Positions 43,134 to 52,640 of a stretch of 64,000 nucleotides of DNA are shown here, piece after piece. A program made the translations under genes and the position numbers. Source of the DNA: Kaistella flava (ex Peng et al. 2021) (lineage in GTDB: Bacteria > Bacteroidota > Bacteroidia > Flavobacteriales > Weeksellaceae); contig NZ_CP040442.1 in assembly GCF_015191005.1 (NCBI RefSeq), forward strand, positions 2,852,001 through 2,916,000, given 5' to 3'. Each line of letters starts with the position of its first letter. Position 1 is the first letter of the stretch. The notes beneath the pieces were generated by a model that saw nothing but the letters and a program-made list of their open reading frames with translations, ran no database searches and was not told where the DNA came from.

Positions 43134-44471
43134 ATGAAGAAAATTTTACTGACTGGTTTTGCACTAGTTGCCTTAATGGCTCAGGCTCAAATTTCATGGG
43201 TGCCTCAAGCGACCAAATTACCTGTAAATAACGGTATCAAGGAGATTGTAATTGTAAATGCCAATACAGTTTGGGCAACGGCTTATGACGGTGCAGGTGG
43301 CGGAACTTACCCAAAAACCACAACTAAAACAACTAATGGAGGTGCTTCATGGACTGCGACACCTATTACAGGACTCGGTGGGAACGCGTTAATTTCTGAT
43401 ATTACTGCGATCGATGGTAATACAGCATGGATTGTGACAGCGCCATCTGGTACAGGAGCAAATGCTAATAAAATTTGGAAAACAGTTAATGGTGGAGCTA
43501 ACTGGACTTTACAGCCATCAGGTTATACATCAGGCTCATTTGCAAACCATATTTATTTCTGGGATGCTAATAACGGTTGGTCAAGTGGGGATCCATTAAA
43601 TGGAAAATTCGAAATGTTTAAAACCAATAATGGTGGAACAACTTGGACTTCTGTTGCGGGAGCTCTTGCACCGGAAAGTGCTGATGAATTTACTTATGTA
43701 GGTTTAAGAAAGGTGGTTGGTGATAATATGTGGGTTGGTACAAGTACAGGAAGAATTATGCGATCTGCTGACCGTGGTGCTACTTGGGCAGTAAGCTCAT
43801 CTCCAGTTTTAGATTTCGGAGGTGTAATTACTAGTGGATCTTCAGGTAGTTTTGCATTTAAAGATGCAAACAAAGGACTTCTGCTTGCGATAGATGGAAA
43901 TGATTCTGCATTTTTATATTCCACATCTAATGGTGGAGCAGGGTGGGATCCTGTAACTCCTAATGGTCCTTGGTATTTTGGTGATATTTCTTACGTTCCT
44001 GGAACAGCAAATACTTATATTTCAACTGGTGTTAATTCTAGTAGTGAAGATTTTATGGGATCTTCGTATTCTACCGATGGTGGTTTAAACTGGACTGCTA
44101 TTGACAGTGGAGAACAAAGAGGAACTTTAGCAATGTTGAATAGTACAACAGGTTGGGCTGGTCAGTTCAGTGATGGTCCTGCTGGTACCAAAGGGATCTT
44201 GAAGCTTAATGGTAATCTTAGTTTAGCTGTTGCAGATAATGCAGTTAAATCAGCATTACAAGTGTATCCAAATCCTGCAACAGATGTAGTTACTGTGTCT
44301 GCTAAAAAATCAATTGAAACAATTAATATTTTTGATCTTTCTGGTAAAAAAGTAAAATCTTTTAAAGGAGCAGAACAAATTAATGTATCTTCTTTAGCAA
44401 AAGGAACTTACCTTCTACAAGTATATTACGGTGGAGGTTCAGTTGAAACGACTAAATTAATGAAAAAATAA
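43134..44471 (+). CDS. T9SS-secreted beta-propeller (BNR/YCF48-like) protein with type A sorting domain
   Basis: The start is at 43134, giving the signal peptide M-K-K-I-L-L-T-G-F-A-L-V (end near A-Q-A-Q); an upstream ATG at 43053 would add 27 residues. The 445-residue protein has repeated sialidase/photosystem stability-type blades marked by N-G-G-x-x-W (five or so: T-T-N-G-G-A-S-W, V-N-G-G-A-N-W, N-N-G-G-T-T-W, S-N-G-G-A-G-W and D-G-G-L-N-W). The C-terminal ~75 residues (Y-P-N-P-A-T-D-V, then I-N-I-F-D-L-S-G-K-K-V-K and K-G-T-Y-L-L-Q-V) are a T9SS type A signal, so the protein is exported across the outer membrane and anchored or released. Function unknown. Confidence 0.9.
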   Translation: MKKILLTGFALVALMAQAQISWVPQATKLPVNNGIKEIVIVNANTVWATAYDGAGGGTYPKTTTKTTNGGASWTATPITGLGGNALISDITAIDGNTAWIVTAPSGTGANANKIWKTVNGGANWTLQPSGYTSGSFANHIYFWDANNGWSSGDPLNGKFEMFKTNNGGTTWTSVAGALAPESADEFTYVGLRKVVGDNMWVGTSTGRIMRSADRGATWAVSSSPVLDFGGVITSGSSGSFAFKDANKGLLLAIDGNDSAFLYSTSNGGAGWDPVTPNGPWYFGDISYVPGTANTYISTGVNSSSEDFMGSSYSTDGGLNWTAIDSGEQRGTLAMLNSTTGWAGQFSDGPAGTKGILKLNGNLSLAVADNAVKSALQVYPNPATDVVTVSAKKSIETINIFDLSGKKVKSFKGAEQINVSSLAKGTYLLQVYYGGGSVETTKLMKK

Positions 44472-44490
44472 TCTTCATATTATTTTTATT

Positions 44491-44521
44491 AAATGGATGA
44501 GAATTTTCTCATCCATTTTTT
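44491..44521 (+). terminator. Terminator after the T9SS cargo gene
   Basis: aaatggatgagaa pairs with ttctcatccattt over 13 bases, followed by a T-run of eight or more. Confidence 0.9.
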
Positions 44522-44578
44522 TTGTTACCTATCAAGTAAAATGAATTTCTTAAATTAGCACCTTAAATAAATTATTAA

Positions 44579-46717
44579 ATGAAAAGAATTTTTTTATTAC
44601 TCACATTTATGTTGAGTTTCCTGCAATTGAAAGCAGATGAGGGAATGTGGCTTTTGAGCATGATCAAAAGACTGAATGGAGTCGATCTTAAAAAAGACGG
44701 TTTAAAATTAACTCCCGATGAAATCTACTCCGTAAACAATTCTAGTTTAAAAGACGCTATCGTACAGTTCGGTGGAGGTTGTACTGCAGAGATGGTTTCT
44801 AAAGAAGGTTTGCTATTTACCAATCACCACTGTGGTTACGGAAATATTGCAGCACTTTCAACTCCTGAAAATGACCATTTAACCAATGGTTTCTGGGCAA
44901 TGAAAAAAAGCGAAGAACTTCCTTCAAAAGGTCTTTCTGTAAGATTTATGGTGAGAATGGATGATGTTTCTAAAAGAATCAACGCCAAACTTAATAATAA
45001 TATGTCTGCTGAAGAAAGAAATAATATCATCAATGCAGAGTATAAATTAATTCAAGCTGAAAATTCAGAAAACGGAAAATATACGGTTGTAGTAAAAGAT
45101 TTCTATAACGGAAATGAATTCTATTATTTTGTTTATCAGGATTTTAAAGATGTTAGATTGGTAGGAACTCCTCCAAATGCCTTAGGGAAATTCGGTGGTG
45201 ATACTGATAACTGGGAATGGCCAAGACATACTGTAGATTTCTCTGTGTTCAGAGTTTATGCAGATGCTAACGGAAATCCTGCTGAGTATTCTCCAAGCAA
45301 CGTTCCAATGAAACCAAAACATGCTCTTCCTATTTCAATGAGAGGGTATAAGCCAGGAGATTTTGCTATGATTTTGGGATATCCAGGAAGAACAAATAGA
45401 TTTTTAACTTCTTTCGGTATTGAGCAAATGGTTAGTAAAGATTATCCGGCTTGGGTAGAAGCTTCTAAAGTTGCAATGGATGTAATGAAAATTTACATGG
45501 ACAAAGATCAGGCGACCAAACTTGATTACGCTTCCCAATATGCTTCTGTAGCCAATTACTGGAAAAACAGACAAGGAACAATCGACGCGGTGATCAAAAA
45601 TGGTACGATTGCAGAGAAACAAGCTTTAGAACAAAAATTCCAGACTTGGGCTTTGATGCCAGAAAACATCGAAATGTATGGTAGTGTTTTACAAGATATT
45701 AAATCAAACTATGCTCAAATGTCTAATCGTAATGTAGAAAGAAACTTCTCTTCTCAATTACAAAGAAATGCAAAGTATATCACGATTTCTTATCAGTTAG
45801 GTTCACTTTTGAGAACGTATGCTGATCAAGATGCTGCAGGAAAAGCTGCAATGAAAACCAAAGTGACTGATGCAATAGATAGATTATATGATGGCGTAAA
45901 CATTAAACTGGAAGGTGAAATGTTGAACTCTATGGTTAATCTTTACCAACAAAGAGTCAATAAAGAAGTTGGTTCACCAACGTTATTTGCAGCTGATGCG
46001 AAAAACCTTTCGACGATAGCTTTCTCTTCAATTTTTGCAACGAAAGAATCTGCTATGGATTTTGTAAATAATCCAGATCGTTTGAGAATCGATGCTGATC
46101 CTTTGTTGAAATTGTCTAACGGTTTTATTACTGATCAAAAATTAAACGGTGAAAAATTTGCTAAAGTAGATGATGCTTTCGCTAAAAATAGCCGAATCTT
46201 TTTAGATGGTCTTAGAAAATCTCAACCAGAAACAATGTTCTATCCAGATGCTAACTCTACCATGAGATTGACAACAGGTAAGGTGACAACTCTTCCTGAA
46301 AGAGCTGATAGAAACTATGAAGGAATCAAACCAAAAGATAACTATTATACTGATATCAGAGGAATGGTGGCTAAATATAAAAAAGGAGATGAGGAATTTG
46401 ATTTACCTCAAAGATTCTTGGATTTAGTTAAGAAAAAAGATTTCGGTCAATATAAAGACAAGAAAGGCTTCATGCCGGTAAATTTCTTGACAGACAATGA
46501 CATCACAGGAGGAAACTCTGGATCTCCAGTTCTTGATGGTGAAGGTAATTTACTAGGTTTAGCGTTTGACGGAAACAGTGAAGCGTTAAGTGGTGATATT
46601 ATCTTTGACAAAAAATGGCAAAAAACCATTAACGTTGATATCAGAATGGTTCTTTGGACTATTGAAAAATACGGACAAGCAGGTCACTTAATCAGTGAGT
46701 TGACTTTGGTAAAATAA
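44579..46717 (+). CDS. S46 family dipeptidyl-peptidase, DPP7-like
   Basis: A 712-residue periplasmic serine peptidase that releases dipeptides from peptide N-termini. After the signal peptide (end near L-K-A-D, residue ~20) the catalytic histidine is in T-N-H-H-C-G-Y-G (H84 or H83), and the serine is S647 in G-G-N-S-G-S-P-V. In the family the residue 18 positions after the serine sets specificity: arginine in DPP11, glycine in DPP7. Here it is glycine (A-F-D-G, 665), which predicts preference for hydrophobic P1 residues. Such enzymes feed amino-acid uptake in asaccharolytic Bacteroidota. Single gene with its own terminator. Confidence 0.9.
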   Translation: MKRIFLLLTFMLSFLQLKADEGMWLLSMIKRLNGVDLKKDGLKLTPDEIYSVNNSSLKDAIVQFGGGCTAEMVSKEGLLFTNHHCGYGNIAALSTPENDHLTNGFWAMKKSEELPSKGLSVRFMVRMDDVSKRINAKLNNNMSAEERNNIINAEYKLIQAENSENGKYTVVVKDFYNGNEFYYFVYQDFKDVRLVGTPPNALGKFGGDTDNWEWPRHTVDFSVFRVYADANGNPAEYSPSNVPMKPKHALPISMRGYKPGDFAMILGYPGRTNRFLTSFGIEQMVSKDYPAWVEASKVAMDVMKIYMDKDQATKLDYASQYASVANYWKNRQGTIDAVIKNGTIAEKQALEQKFQTWALMPENIEMYGSVLQDIKSNYAQMSNRNVERNFSSQLQRNAKYITISYQLGSLLRTYADQDAAGKAAMKTKVTDAIDRLYDGVNIKLEGEMLNSMVNLYQQRVNKEVGSPTLFAADAKNLSTIAFSSIFATKESAMDFVNNPDRLRIDADPLLKLSNGFITDQKLNGEKFAKVDDAFAKNSRIFLDGLRKSQPETMFYPDANSTMRLTTGKVTTLPERADRNYEGIKPKDNYYTDIRGMVAKYKKGDEEFDLPQRFLDLVKKKDFGQYKDKKGFMPVNFLTDNDITGGNSGSPVLDGEGNLLGLAFDGNSEALSGDIIFDKKWQKTINVDIRMVLWTIEKYGQAGHLISELTLVK

Positions 46718-46737
46718 TTCAATTTAGAATTTTTAAA

Positions 46738-46768
46738 GGCCGCTGAAGTTTTCAGCGGTCTTTTTTTT
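46738..46768 (+). terminator. Terminator after the S46 peptidase gene
   Basis: ggccgctgaa pairs with ttcagcggtc (one wobble) around a three-base loop, followed by eight T. Confidence 0.9.
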
Positions 46769-46837
46769 GTCGTTATTAACGGGAATTTATCCTTTTTAGA
46801 ATGACTTATTTTTAATAATAATTTTTAAAGTATAACT

Positions 46838-47410
46838 ATGGATTTTAATAATTTGGTTAAAGAGAAAAAAATAATAGATTTACAAAAAGCAAACGGTGAA
46901 GCATTAAAATATCTCGTTTTGTTTGTGGTGGTTTTTGCTGTTCCGTTTTATTTTATTTGGGGTTTCGAATTACCAAAATTAAATTCAGAGTATTTAATAT
47001 TAAAGGCTTTAACTCCATTAATCATACTACTTCTCGGAATTGTAGCACACGAACTTATCCATGGAATATTCTTCGCTCTGTACGCTTCTAAAGGCATTAA
47101 ATCAATTACGTTCGGCATTCTTTGGAAGACGTTAACTCCATATTGTCATTGCAAAGAACCTTTGAAAATTAAACATTACATCATTGCCTTACTTGCTCCT
47201 TTACTAATTTTAGGTGTCATTCCTTCAGTCTTTGGCTTAATAGGCGGAAATGGGTTTTTCTTAATTTTTGGAATTTTTTTCTCAGCAGCTGCAGCAGGCG
47301 ATTTAATGATTTATTTACTCATCAGAAAAGAAAATCGTGAAGACTATGTTCAGGATCATCCGTCGGAAGCGGGTTATTATATTTTTAGGAAAAACAAAAG
47401 CGAAGAATAA
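46838..47410 (+). CDS. DUF3267 family membrane protein with HExxH motif
   Basis: A 190-residue protein with four hydrophobic segments (about 25-45, 58-72, 110-130 and 140-165). The zinc-protease motif H-E-L-I-H is at 71-75 at the end of the second helix, as in DUF3267 proteins, which are thought to be intramembrane metalloproteases of site-2-protease-like build. A C-H-C stretch follows near 112. Activity has not been shown for the family as far as I know. Its 3' end forms half of a terminator shared with msrA. Confidence 0.8.
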   Translation: MDFNNLVKEKKIIDLQKANGEALKYLVLFVVVFAVPFYFIWGFELPKLNSEYLILKALTPLIILLLGIVAHELIHGIFFALYASKGIKSITFGILWKTLTPYCHCKEPLKIKHYIIALLAPLLILGVIPSVFGLIGGNGFFLIFGIFFSAAAAGDLMIYLLIRKENREDYVQDHPSEAGYYIFRKNKSEE

Positions 47411-47424
47411 TTTCTTCGCTTTTT
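47396..47424. terminator. Bidirectional terminator between DUF3267 and msrA genes
   Basis: aaaagcgaagaa pairs with ttcttcgctttt; the loop contains the DUF3267 stop codon. A/T runs on both sides. Confidence 0.88.
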
Positions 47425-47427
47425 ATA

Positions 47428-47988
47428 TTAGTTAACTTCGGGTCTTAGCATTCCCAATTCGCCAAAATGTTTTTTGAATTTTGCAATCTTCGGTCCAACG
47501 ACTGCGCTGCAGAAAGGTTGCGTAGGATTCGCCTCGTAATATCCTTGATGGTATTCTTCAGCCGGCCAGAATTTTTCAAGTTTTGTAATTTCAGTAACAT
47601 ATTTTCCACAGTATTTTCCAGAAGCTTCAGAAAGTTTCATTGCTTCTTCCGCTTTTTGTTTTTCAGCCTCGTCTTTGTAGAAAATGGCAGAACGGTATTG
47701 AGTTCCGATATCTTCGCCCTGTCTATTTAATTGAGTAGGATCATGTAGGAAAAAGAAAACATCCATCAACTGATCATAAGAAATAATCCCTGGGTCATAA
47801 GTAAGTTGTACTACTTCTGCATGGCCTGTTTCTCCTGTGCAAACTTCCTCGTAAGTGGGATTTGCTTTATGTCCACCTGCGTATCCTGAAGTGGTGGATT
47901 CTACGCCTTTTAGTAAATCAAGTACGCTGTCAACGCACCAAAAACATCCGCCGCCAAAAGTCATATATTCTAAATTCTGTTTTTCCAT
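47428..47988 (-). CDS. msrA: Peptide-methionine (S)-S-oxide reductase MsrA
   Basis: MsrA reduces methionine S-sulfoxide in proteins and peptides. The active site G-C-F-W-C is at 14-18 (catalytic C15), with the family blocks G-Y-A-G-G near 38-42, E-V-C-T-G-E-T-G-H-A-E near 52-62 and D-I-G-T-Q-Y-R-S near 97-104. It has no signal peptide, so it is cytoplasmic; 186 aa, MsrA only, with no fused MsrB. A resolving cysteine may be C130 or C165. Confidence 0.95.
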   Translation of the reverse strand: MEKQNLEYMTFGGGCFWCVDSVLDLLKGVESTTSGYAGGHKANPTYEEVCTGETGHAEVVQLTYDPGIISYDQLMDVFFFLHDPTQLNRQGEDIGTQYRSAIFYKDEAEKQKAEEAMKLSEASGKYCGKYVTEITKLEKFWPAEEYHQGYYEANPTQPFCSAVVGPKIAKFKKHFGELGMLRPEVN

Positions 47989-48115
47989 TTTTATGTTATT
48001 TGTTAAAACTTTTTAAAGTGTAAGAAATTAAAAAGCACTGATGATAAAATTTAATTAAAGTAAATATTATTTAAAATGATAATCGAAGTCGATGTATTTT
48101 AGAAAAGAGTTTCAT

Positions 48116-49084
48116 TTATTTTTCCCAAACCAAAGCACTTGCACCTAGAATTGCTGCATCAGCTTCATCGAGTTCACTGAAAACTAATTTCACTTTATTT
48201 CTAAAAATAGGTAAAAGGTTTCTTTCCATGTGAAGTTTGGTAGGTTTCATAATAAAGTCGCCTGCTTTGATGACGCCACCAAAAAGTAAAATTGCTTCTG
48301 GTGAAGAGAACATCACAAAATTGGCCAAAGCTTCTCCTAATTTCTGTCCAGTATAACGAAAGACTTCAATTGCAATTGGATCTTCTTTGACTGCACATTC
48401 GTAAACAATTTTCGAATTTACTTGCTCTTCAGGAAAATCATTAAGCATAGAACTTGGAAACTCTGCACGCATTTTCTTAGCCGTAATGGTGATTCCAGTT
48501 GCAGATGCGTAAGCTTCCAAAGAACCTTCTGATCCTGTGCTCCAGTGTTTTCTGCCGCCAGGTTTTACAATCGTATGCCCCAATTCTCCGGCAAAACCAT
48601 CGTGTCCGTAAATGAGTTGTCCATTCGTAATAATTCCACTTCCTACGCCGGTACCTAAAGTCATCATGATGAAATCCTTCATTCCTCTGGCTGCACCAAA
48701 CATCATTTCGCCGAGCGCCGCTGCATTGGCATCATTGGTCATTTTACAAGGAACTTCAAATTTCTCCGTCATTAACTTTGCAAAAGGTACAATTCCTTTC
48801 CAATGAAGATTGGGTGCTTGTTCGATGGTTCCTGTATAATAATTGGCATTGGGAGCGCCAACTCCGATTCCGTCGAATTGTCTCTGGCCACAATGTTTCA
48901 ATATTAACGGAGCGACCTTATCATATAAGGCATTTATAAAATCTTCAACAATTGGGAAGTCATCAGTTTTGAGGCTTCCTTTTTCTAAAATTTCTCCACG
49001 GTGATTGACGAGTCCGTATTTAGTATTGGTTCCACCAATATCAACGCCGAGTGCTACTTGCTTGGATAGGTCTATTAATGCCAT
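48116..49084 (-). CDS. ROK family sugar kinase, lacking the usual zinc cysteines
   Basis: The 322-residue protein has the ATP-binding D-I-G-G-T at 15-19 and the catalytic block E-L-G-H-T near 167-171. ROK kinases phosphorylate glucose, N-acetylglucosamine or N-acetylmannosamine. The family motif C-x-C-G-x-x-G-C-x-E is here W-S-T-G-S-E-G-S-L-E (181-190), so all three zinc cysteines are replaced while the flanking Gly and Glu are kept. Without a DNA-binding domain it is an enzyme, not a repressor. Glucokinase is the best guess. Confidence 0.88.
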   Translation of the reverse strand: MALIDLSKQVALGVDIGGTNTKYGLVNHRGEILEKGSLKTDDFPIVEDFINALYDKVAPLILKHCGQRQFDGIGVGAPNANYYTGTIEQAPNLHWKGIVPFAKLMTEKFEVPCKMTNDANAAALGEMMFGAARGMKDFIMMTLGTGVGSGIITNGQLIYGHDGFAGELGHTIVKPGGRKHWSTGSEGSLEAYASATGITITAKKMRAEFPSSMLNDFPEEQVNSKIVYECAVKEDPIAIEVFRYTGQKLGEALANFVMFSSPEAILLFGGVIKAGDFIMKPTKLHMERNLLPIFRNKVKLVFSELDEADAAILGASALVWEK

Positions 49085-49129
49085 TAATGGTTAGATTTAT
49101 GCAATAAAATTACAAAAAAATACGATTGG

Positions 49130-49167
49130 TTTTAAAAAAGCTTCTCCAATAAGTTTGAAGAAGCTTT
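49130..49167 (-). terminator. Terminator left from the decayed T9SS gene
   Basis: aaagcttct (49137-49145) pairs with agaagcttt (49159-49167); an A-run on the + strand side supplies the U-tail for minus-strand transcription. Confidence 0.8.
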
Positions 49168-49176
49168 CGTTTTCAA

Positions 49177-49210
49177 CAATTCATTAAAATATCTACATTT
49201 TAATGAATTG
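49177..49210. repeat. Perfect 14-base inverted repeat
   Basis: caattcattaaaat (49177-49190) and attttaatgaattg (49197-49210) are exact reverse complements; the six-base loop contains the stop codon of the decayed gene. Confidence 0.85.
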
Positions 49211-49442
49211 TATTTTGATTTTGTCGTTTAATAATAAAAATACGATAATATAATAACCAGATTTTAATTCAGAAGTGTCAAGATTTTGAATTCCCTTGAT
49301 CGTTTTCAGCAGAAAACCTTTTATGTTATAAATCTTAATTGTTGAAATATCGCCGTTTTCGTACAACTTTCTAAATCATATAGGATTTGTTTTTTCGTTT
49401 GAACCTGAAAAATTCTGAATTTTAGGTCCGAATATCGTTCAA
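49193..49442 (-). pseudogene. 5'-truncated relic of a T9SS cargo gene (type A sorting domain)
   Basis: Reading the minus strand in one frame from about 49440 gives T-I-F-G-P-K-I-Q-N-F-S-G-S-N-E-K-T-N-P-I, a TGA stop (49378-49376), then F-R-K-L-Y-E-N-G-D-I-S-T-I-K-I-Y-N-I-K-G, L-L-K-T-I-K-G-I-Q-N-L-D-T-S-E-L-K-S-G-Y-Y-I-I-V-F and a final I-Q-F-I-K-M before TAG. The I-K-I-Y-N-x-x-G, L-x-x-G-Y-Y and basic C-terminal end are the pattern of T9SS type A sorting domains. The cargo domain is gone: within a few bases upstream lies the secA terminator. A terminator still follows the relic. I see no ATG, so it is dead. Confidence 0.8.
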
Positions 49443-49471
49443 CAAAAAAAGCCTCCAAAAATTTTGGAGGC
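49443..49471 (-). terminator. Terminator of secA
   Basis: gcctccaaaa (49451-49460) pairs with ttttggaggc (49462-49471); a run of seven A on the + strand gives the U-tail for minus transcripts. Confidence 0.9.
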
Positions 49472-49494
49472 TCTTCTATTATTTGAAAATCTAC

Positions 49495-52400
49495 TTACGC
49501 AGGGATTTCTCCTTTGTATAAGAATGAAACGATTTCTTTGTTTACTCTTTCTACCATTTCGGTGAAAAGATAAAAAGATTCTTGTTTGTAAATAACCAAC
49601 GGATCTTTCTGTTCGTAAACAGCACCTTGAGAAGAACGTCTTAAATCATCCATTTCTCTTAAGTGTAATTTCCAGTTTTCATCGATAATTGCAAGTGAAA
49701 TATTTTTCTCGAAATCATTGATTAATGAATCACATTGAGTGTCGTGAGCTTCTTTAAGATCAGTAACAATGGTCATTGTTTTAATTCCATCCGTAAAAGG
49801 AACCTGAATCATTTTGAACATTGAACCTTGATTCTGGAATACATTCTCGATAATTGGGAATGATTTTTCTTTCAGCAAGTTCAATTTCATTTTATAGTCT
49901 TCACTCGCAGCTTTGAACAGAATCTCAGTTAATTCTGGAACTTGTTTCGTTTTGAATTCACTTTCGGTAACCGGAGCTTCCATCGTGAAATACTTAATGA
50001 TTTCGTATTCGAATTCTTTATAATCGCCTTCTAGTTTTCCTTTGGTAACAATCGATTGTGATACATCATAGATCATATTCGAAATATCATATTTCAAGTG
50101 ATCACCGAACAATGCGTTCTTTCTTCTCTTGTAAATAACGTCACGTTGTTTGTTCATAACGTCGTCATATTCCAAAAGTTTTTTTCTAATCCCGAAGTTA
50201 TTTTCTTCTACTTTTTTCTGTGCTCTTTCGATAGATTTAGAAATCATTCCGTGCTGAATTACTTCACCTTCTTTATGACCCATTCTGTCCATCATTTTCG
50301 CAATTCTTTCAGATCCGAAAAGACGCATTAAATTATCTTCCAAAGAAACATAGAACTGAGAGCTTCCTGGATCACCCTGTCTTCCAGCACGACCTCTTAA
50401 CTGTCTGTCAACACGTCTCGAGTCATGTCTTTCAGTGCCGACAATTGCCAAACCACCGTTTTTCTTAACCTCGCCTTGCAATTTAATATCCGTACCACGA
50501 CCTGCCATGTTCGTTGCAATTGTTACAACTCCCGGACCTCCAGCCATTGCAACGATTTCTGCTTCTCTAGCGTGAAGTTTCGCATTCAAAACATTATGCT
50601 GAATTTTTCTCAACTGTAACGCTTTCGATAATAATTGAGAAATCTCAACTGAAGTTGTTCCAACCAAAACTGGTCTTCCTGCAGAGGTTAATCTTTCAAC
50701 TTCCTCAATAACTGCGTTATATTTTTCGCGATTCGTTTTGTAAACTAAATCTTGTCTGTCATCTCTTTGAATTGGTCTGTTGGTAGGAATTACTACTACA
50801 TCCAACTTATAAATTTCCCAAAGTTCACCTGCTTCAGTTTCTGCTGTACCTGTCATTCCTGCCAGTTTATTGTACATACGGAAATAGTTCTGAAGAGTAA
50901 CTGTTGCGAAGGTTTGTGTAGCGGCTTCAATTTTTACATTTTCTTTCGCTTCGATCGCTTGGTGAAGTCCGTCAGAATAACGTCTTCCTTCCATAATACG
51001 ACCAGTTTGCTCATCTACGATTTTCACCTCACCATCGATTACTACATACTCATCATCTTTTTCAAATAAAGTATATGCTTTTAGCAATTGACTTAAAGTA
51101 TGAACTCTTTCAGATTTTACCGCAAACTCACCGAATACTTTTTCTTTCGCTTCAAACTCTTCCTCTTTTGTTAAGTTCTTCGCTTCAATTTCTGCGATTT
51201 CTGTTCCGATATCATTTAAAACGAAGAAGTCTTTATCCTCATTTCCGGCAGACATATATTCTACCCCTTTATCGGTAAGATCAATCTGATTGTTTTTTTC
51301 ATCAATAACAAAGTACAAATCCTTATCAACGATAGGCATATCTTTGTTATTATCCTGCATATATTGTCCTTCCACTTTTTGAAGAAGTGACTTGTGACCA
51401 CTTTCAGAAAGATATTTAATCAACTGTCTGTTTTTAGGCAAACCTCTATATGCTTGAAGAAGTTTAAATCCTCCTTCTTTTGTATTTCCGTTAGCGATTA
51501 GTTTTTTCGCTTCATGGAAGATGGCGCTTACGGTCTTTTTCTGAATTTCTACGATTCGGTCAGCAGATGGTTTCAAAGTATCAAATTCCTGTCTGTCTCC
51601 TTGTGGAACTGGACCAGAAATAATCAACGGTGTTCTGGCATCATCAACTAAAACTGAATCTACCTCATCAACGATTGCAAAGTTTAATTCACCCTGAACT
51701 AATTCAGAAGGCGAAGTTACCATGTTATCTCTCAAATAGTCAAAACCGAATTCGTTATTGGTTCCGTAAGTAATGCTTGATTGGTATGCTTTTCTTCTTG
51801 CGTCAGAGTTGGGTTGGTGGTTATCAATACAATCGATGGTCATCCCATGGAATTGATAAATCGGTCCCATCCAAAGGGAGTCACGTTTTGCTAGGTAATC
51901 ATTTACCGTTACCACGTGAACACCTCTTCCTGGAAGAGCATTAAGGTAAATTGGTAATGTTCCTACTAAAGTTTTACCTTCACCAGTTGCCATCTCCGCA
52001 ATTTTACCGCTGTGCAATACAACTCCACCGATGAACTGTACATCGTAATGAACCATGTCCCAAACGATTGGTGTACCAGCTGCGTCCCACTTGTTTTTCC
52101 AAACTGCGGTATCGCCGTCTAGTTCAATAAAATCTTTTGTAGCAGCAAACTCTCTGTCTAAATCAGTTGCAGTAACACGAATTTCTCCGTTCTGCGCCAA
52201 TCTGCGAGCAGTTTCTTTTACAAGAGCGAAAGCTTCAGGAAGAATTTCGTTAAGAACTTTTTCCTCGATTTGATAAGAGTCTTTTTTCAAAGTTTCGATC
52301 TTAGAAAAGAGTGCTTCTTTCTCATCAACGTTAGTAGAATTCTTGATTTGTTCTTTGGTCTCCTCAATCTGCGTCGTAATACCAGCAGTGGCAGTTTTTA

Positions 52401-52566
52401 ATTTCTCTTTAAACTCAGCAGTTTTTGCACGTAATCCATCATCGGATAATTCTCCAATTTTTGGTTCTACTGCTTTTATTTTATTTAAAACTTTTTTTAC
52501 TTCCTTGAGGTCAGTAACATTTTTGTCACCAAGAAAACCTTTAAGAACATTGTCTATAAATCCCAT
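49495..52566 (-). CDS. secA: Preprotein translocase ATPase SecA
   Basis: SecA drives preproteins through SecYEG. The start is the ATG at 52566 ([10 protein letters not shown]); an ATG 11 codons upstream gives an atypical extension. Walker A is A-T-G-E-G-K-T near 205, the DEAD-like D-E-V-D-S-V is near 313, and motif [15 protein letters not shown] is near 715-727. The 1023 residues include Bacteroidota-type insertions near 360-440. The protein ends in L-Y-K-G-E-I-P-A right after the helical domain and has no C-terminal zinc (CxCxSGx) tail. Confidence 0.96.
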   Translation of the reverse strand: MGFIDNVLKGFLGDKNVTDLKEVKKVLNKIKAVEPKIGELSDDGLRAKTAEFKEKLKTATAGITTQIEETKEQIKNSTNVDEKEALFSKIETLKKDSYQIEEKVLNEILPEAFALVKETARRLAQNGEIRVTATDLDREFAATKDFIELDGDTAVWKNKWDAAGTPIVWDMVHYDVQFIGGVVLHSGKIAEMATGEGKTLVGTLPIYLNALPGRGVHVVTVNDYLAKRDSLWMGPIYQFHGMTIDCIDNHQPNSDARRKAYQSSITYGTNNEFGFDYLRDNMVTSPSELVQGELNFAIVDEVDSVLVDDARTPLIISGPVPQGDRQEFDTLKPSADRIVEIQKKTVSAIFHEAKKLIANGNTKEGGFKLLQAYRGLPKNRQLIKYLSESGHKSLLQKVEGQYMQDNNKDMPIVDKDLYFVIDEKNNQIDLTDKGVEYMSAGNEDKDFFVLNDIGTEIAEIEAKNLTKEEEFEAKEKVFGEFAVKSERVHTLSQLLKAYTLFEKDDEYVVIDGEVKIVDEQTGRIMEGRRYSDGLHQAIEAKENVKIEAATQTFATVTLQNYFRMYNKLAGMTGTAETEAGELWEIYKLDVVVIPTNRPIQRDDRQDLVYKTNREKYNAVIEEVERLTSAGRPVLVGTTSVEISQLLSKALQLRKIQHNVLNAKLHAREAEIVAMAGGPGVVTIATNMAGRGTDIKLQGEVKKNGGLAIVGTERHDSRRVDRQLRGRAGRQGDPGSSQFYVSLEDNLMRLFGSERIAKMMDRMGHKEGEVIQHGMISKSIERAQKKVEENNFGIRKKLLEYDDVMNKQRDVIYKRRKNALFGDHLKYDISNMIYDVSQSIVTKGKLEGDYKEFEYEIIKYFTMEAPVTESEFKTKQVPELTEILFKAASEDYKMKLNLLKEKSFPIIENVFQNQGSMFKMIQVPFTDGIKTMTIVTDLKEAHDTQCDSLINDFEKNISLAIIDENWKLHLREMDDLRRSSQGAVYEQKDPLVIYKQESFYLFTEMVERVNKEIVSFLYKGEIPA

Positions 52567-52598
52567 AGTATTTGCTTTCGGCTCAATGCGTGGGAACA

Positions 52599-52614
52599 CG
52601 CGGCCATTTTAAAA
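52599..52614. other. Small GC-rich hairpin in the secA leader
   Basis: gcgtg and cacgc pair around a four-base loop (minus strand gcgtg-ttcc-cacgc at about 52587-52600 region) within an otherwise AT-rich 116-base leader. Its role is unknown. Confidence 0.3.
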
Positions 52615-52640
52615 ATTTTAATTTTTAGAATTTTTCTAAA

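Larger units (their letters stand above)
49085..49494. other. Intergenic region with decayed gene tail and two terminators
   Basis: The 410 bases hold the remains of a T9SS cargo gene (described separately), its old terminator, a perfect 14-base inverted repeat, and the secA terminator. No intact gene. Confidence 0.7.

Noticed and set aside
52343..52612. 89-codon ORF opposite the 5' end of secA, and other long antisense frames over clpC, ftsZ and secA
   Set aside because: They are shadows of highly conserved coding sequence on the other strand and have no independent support.
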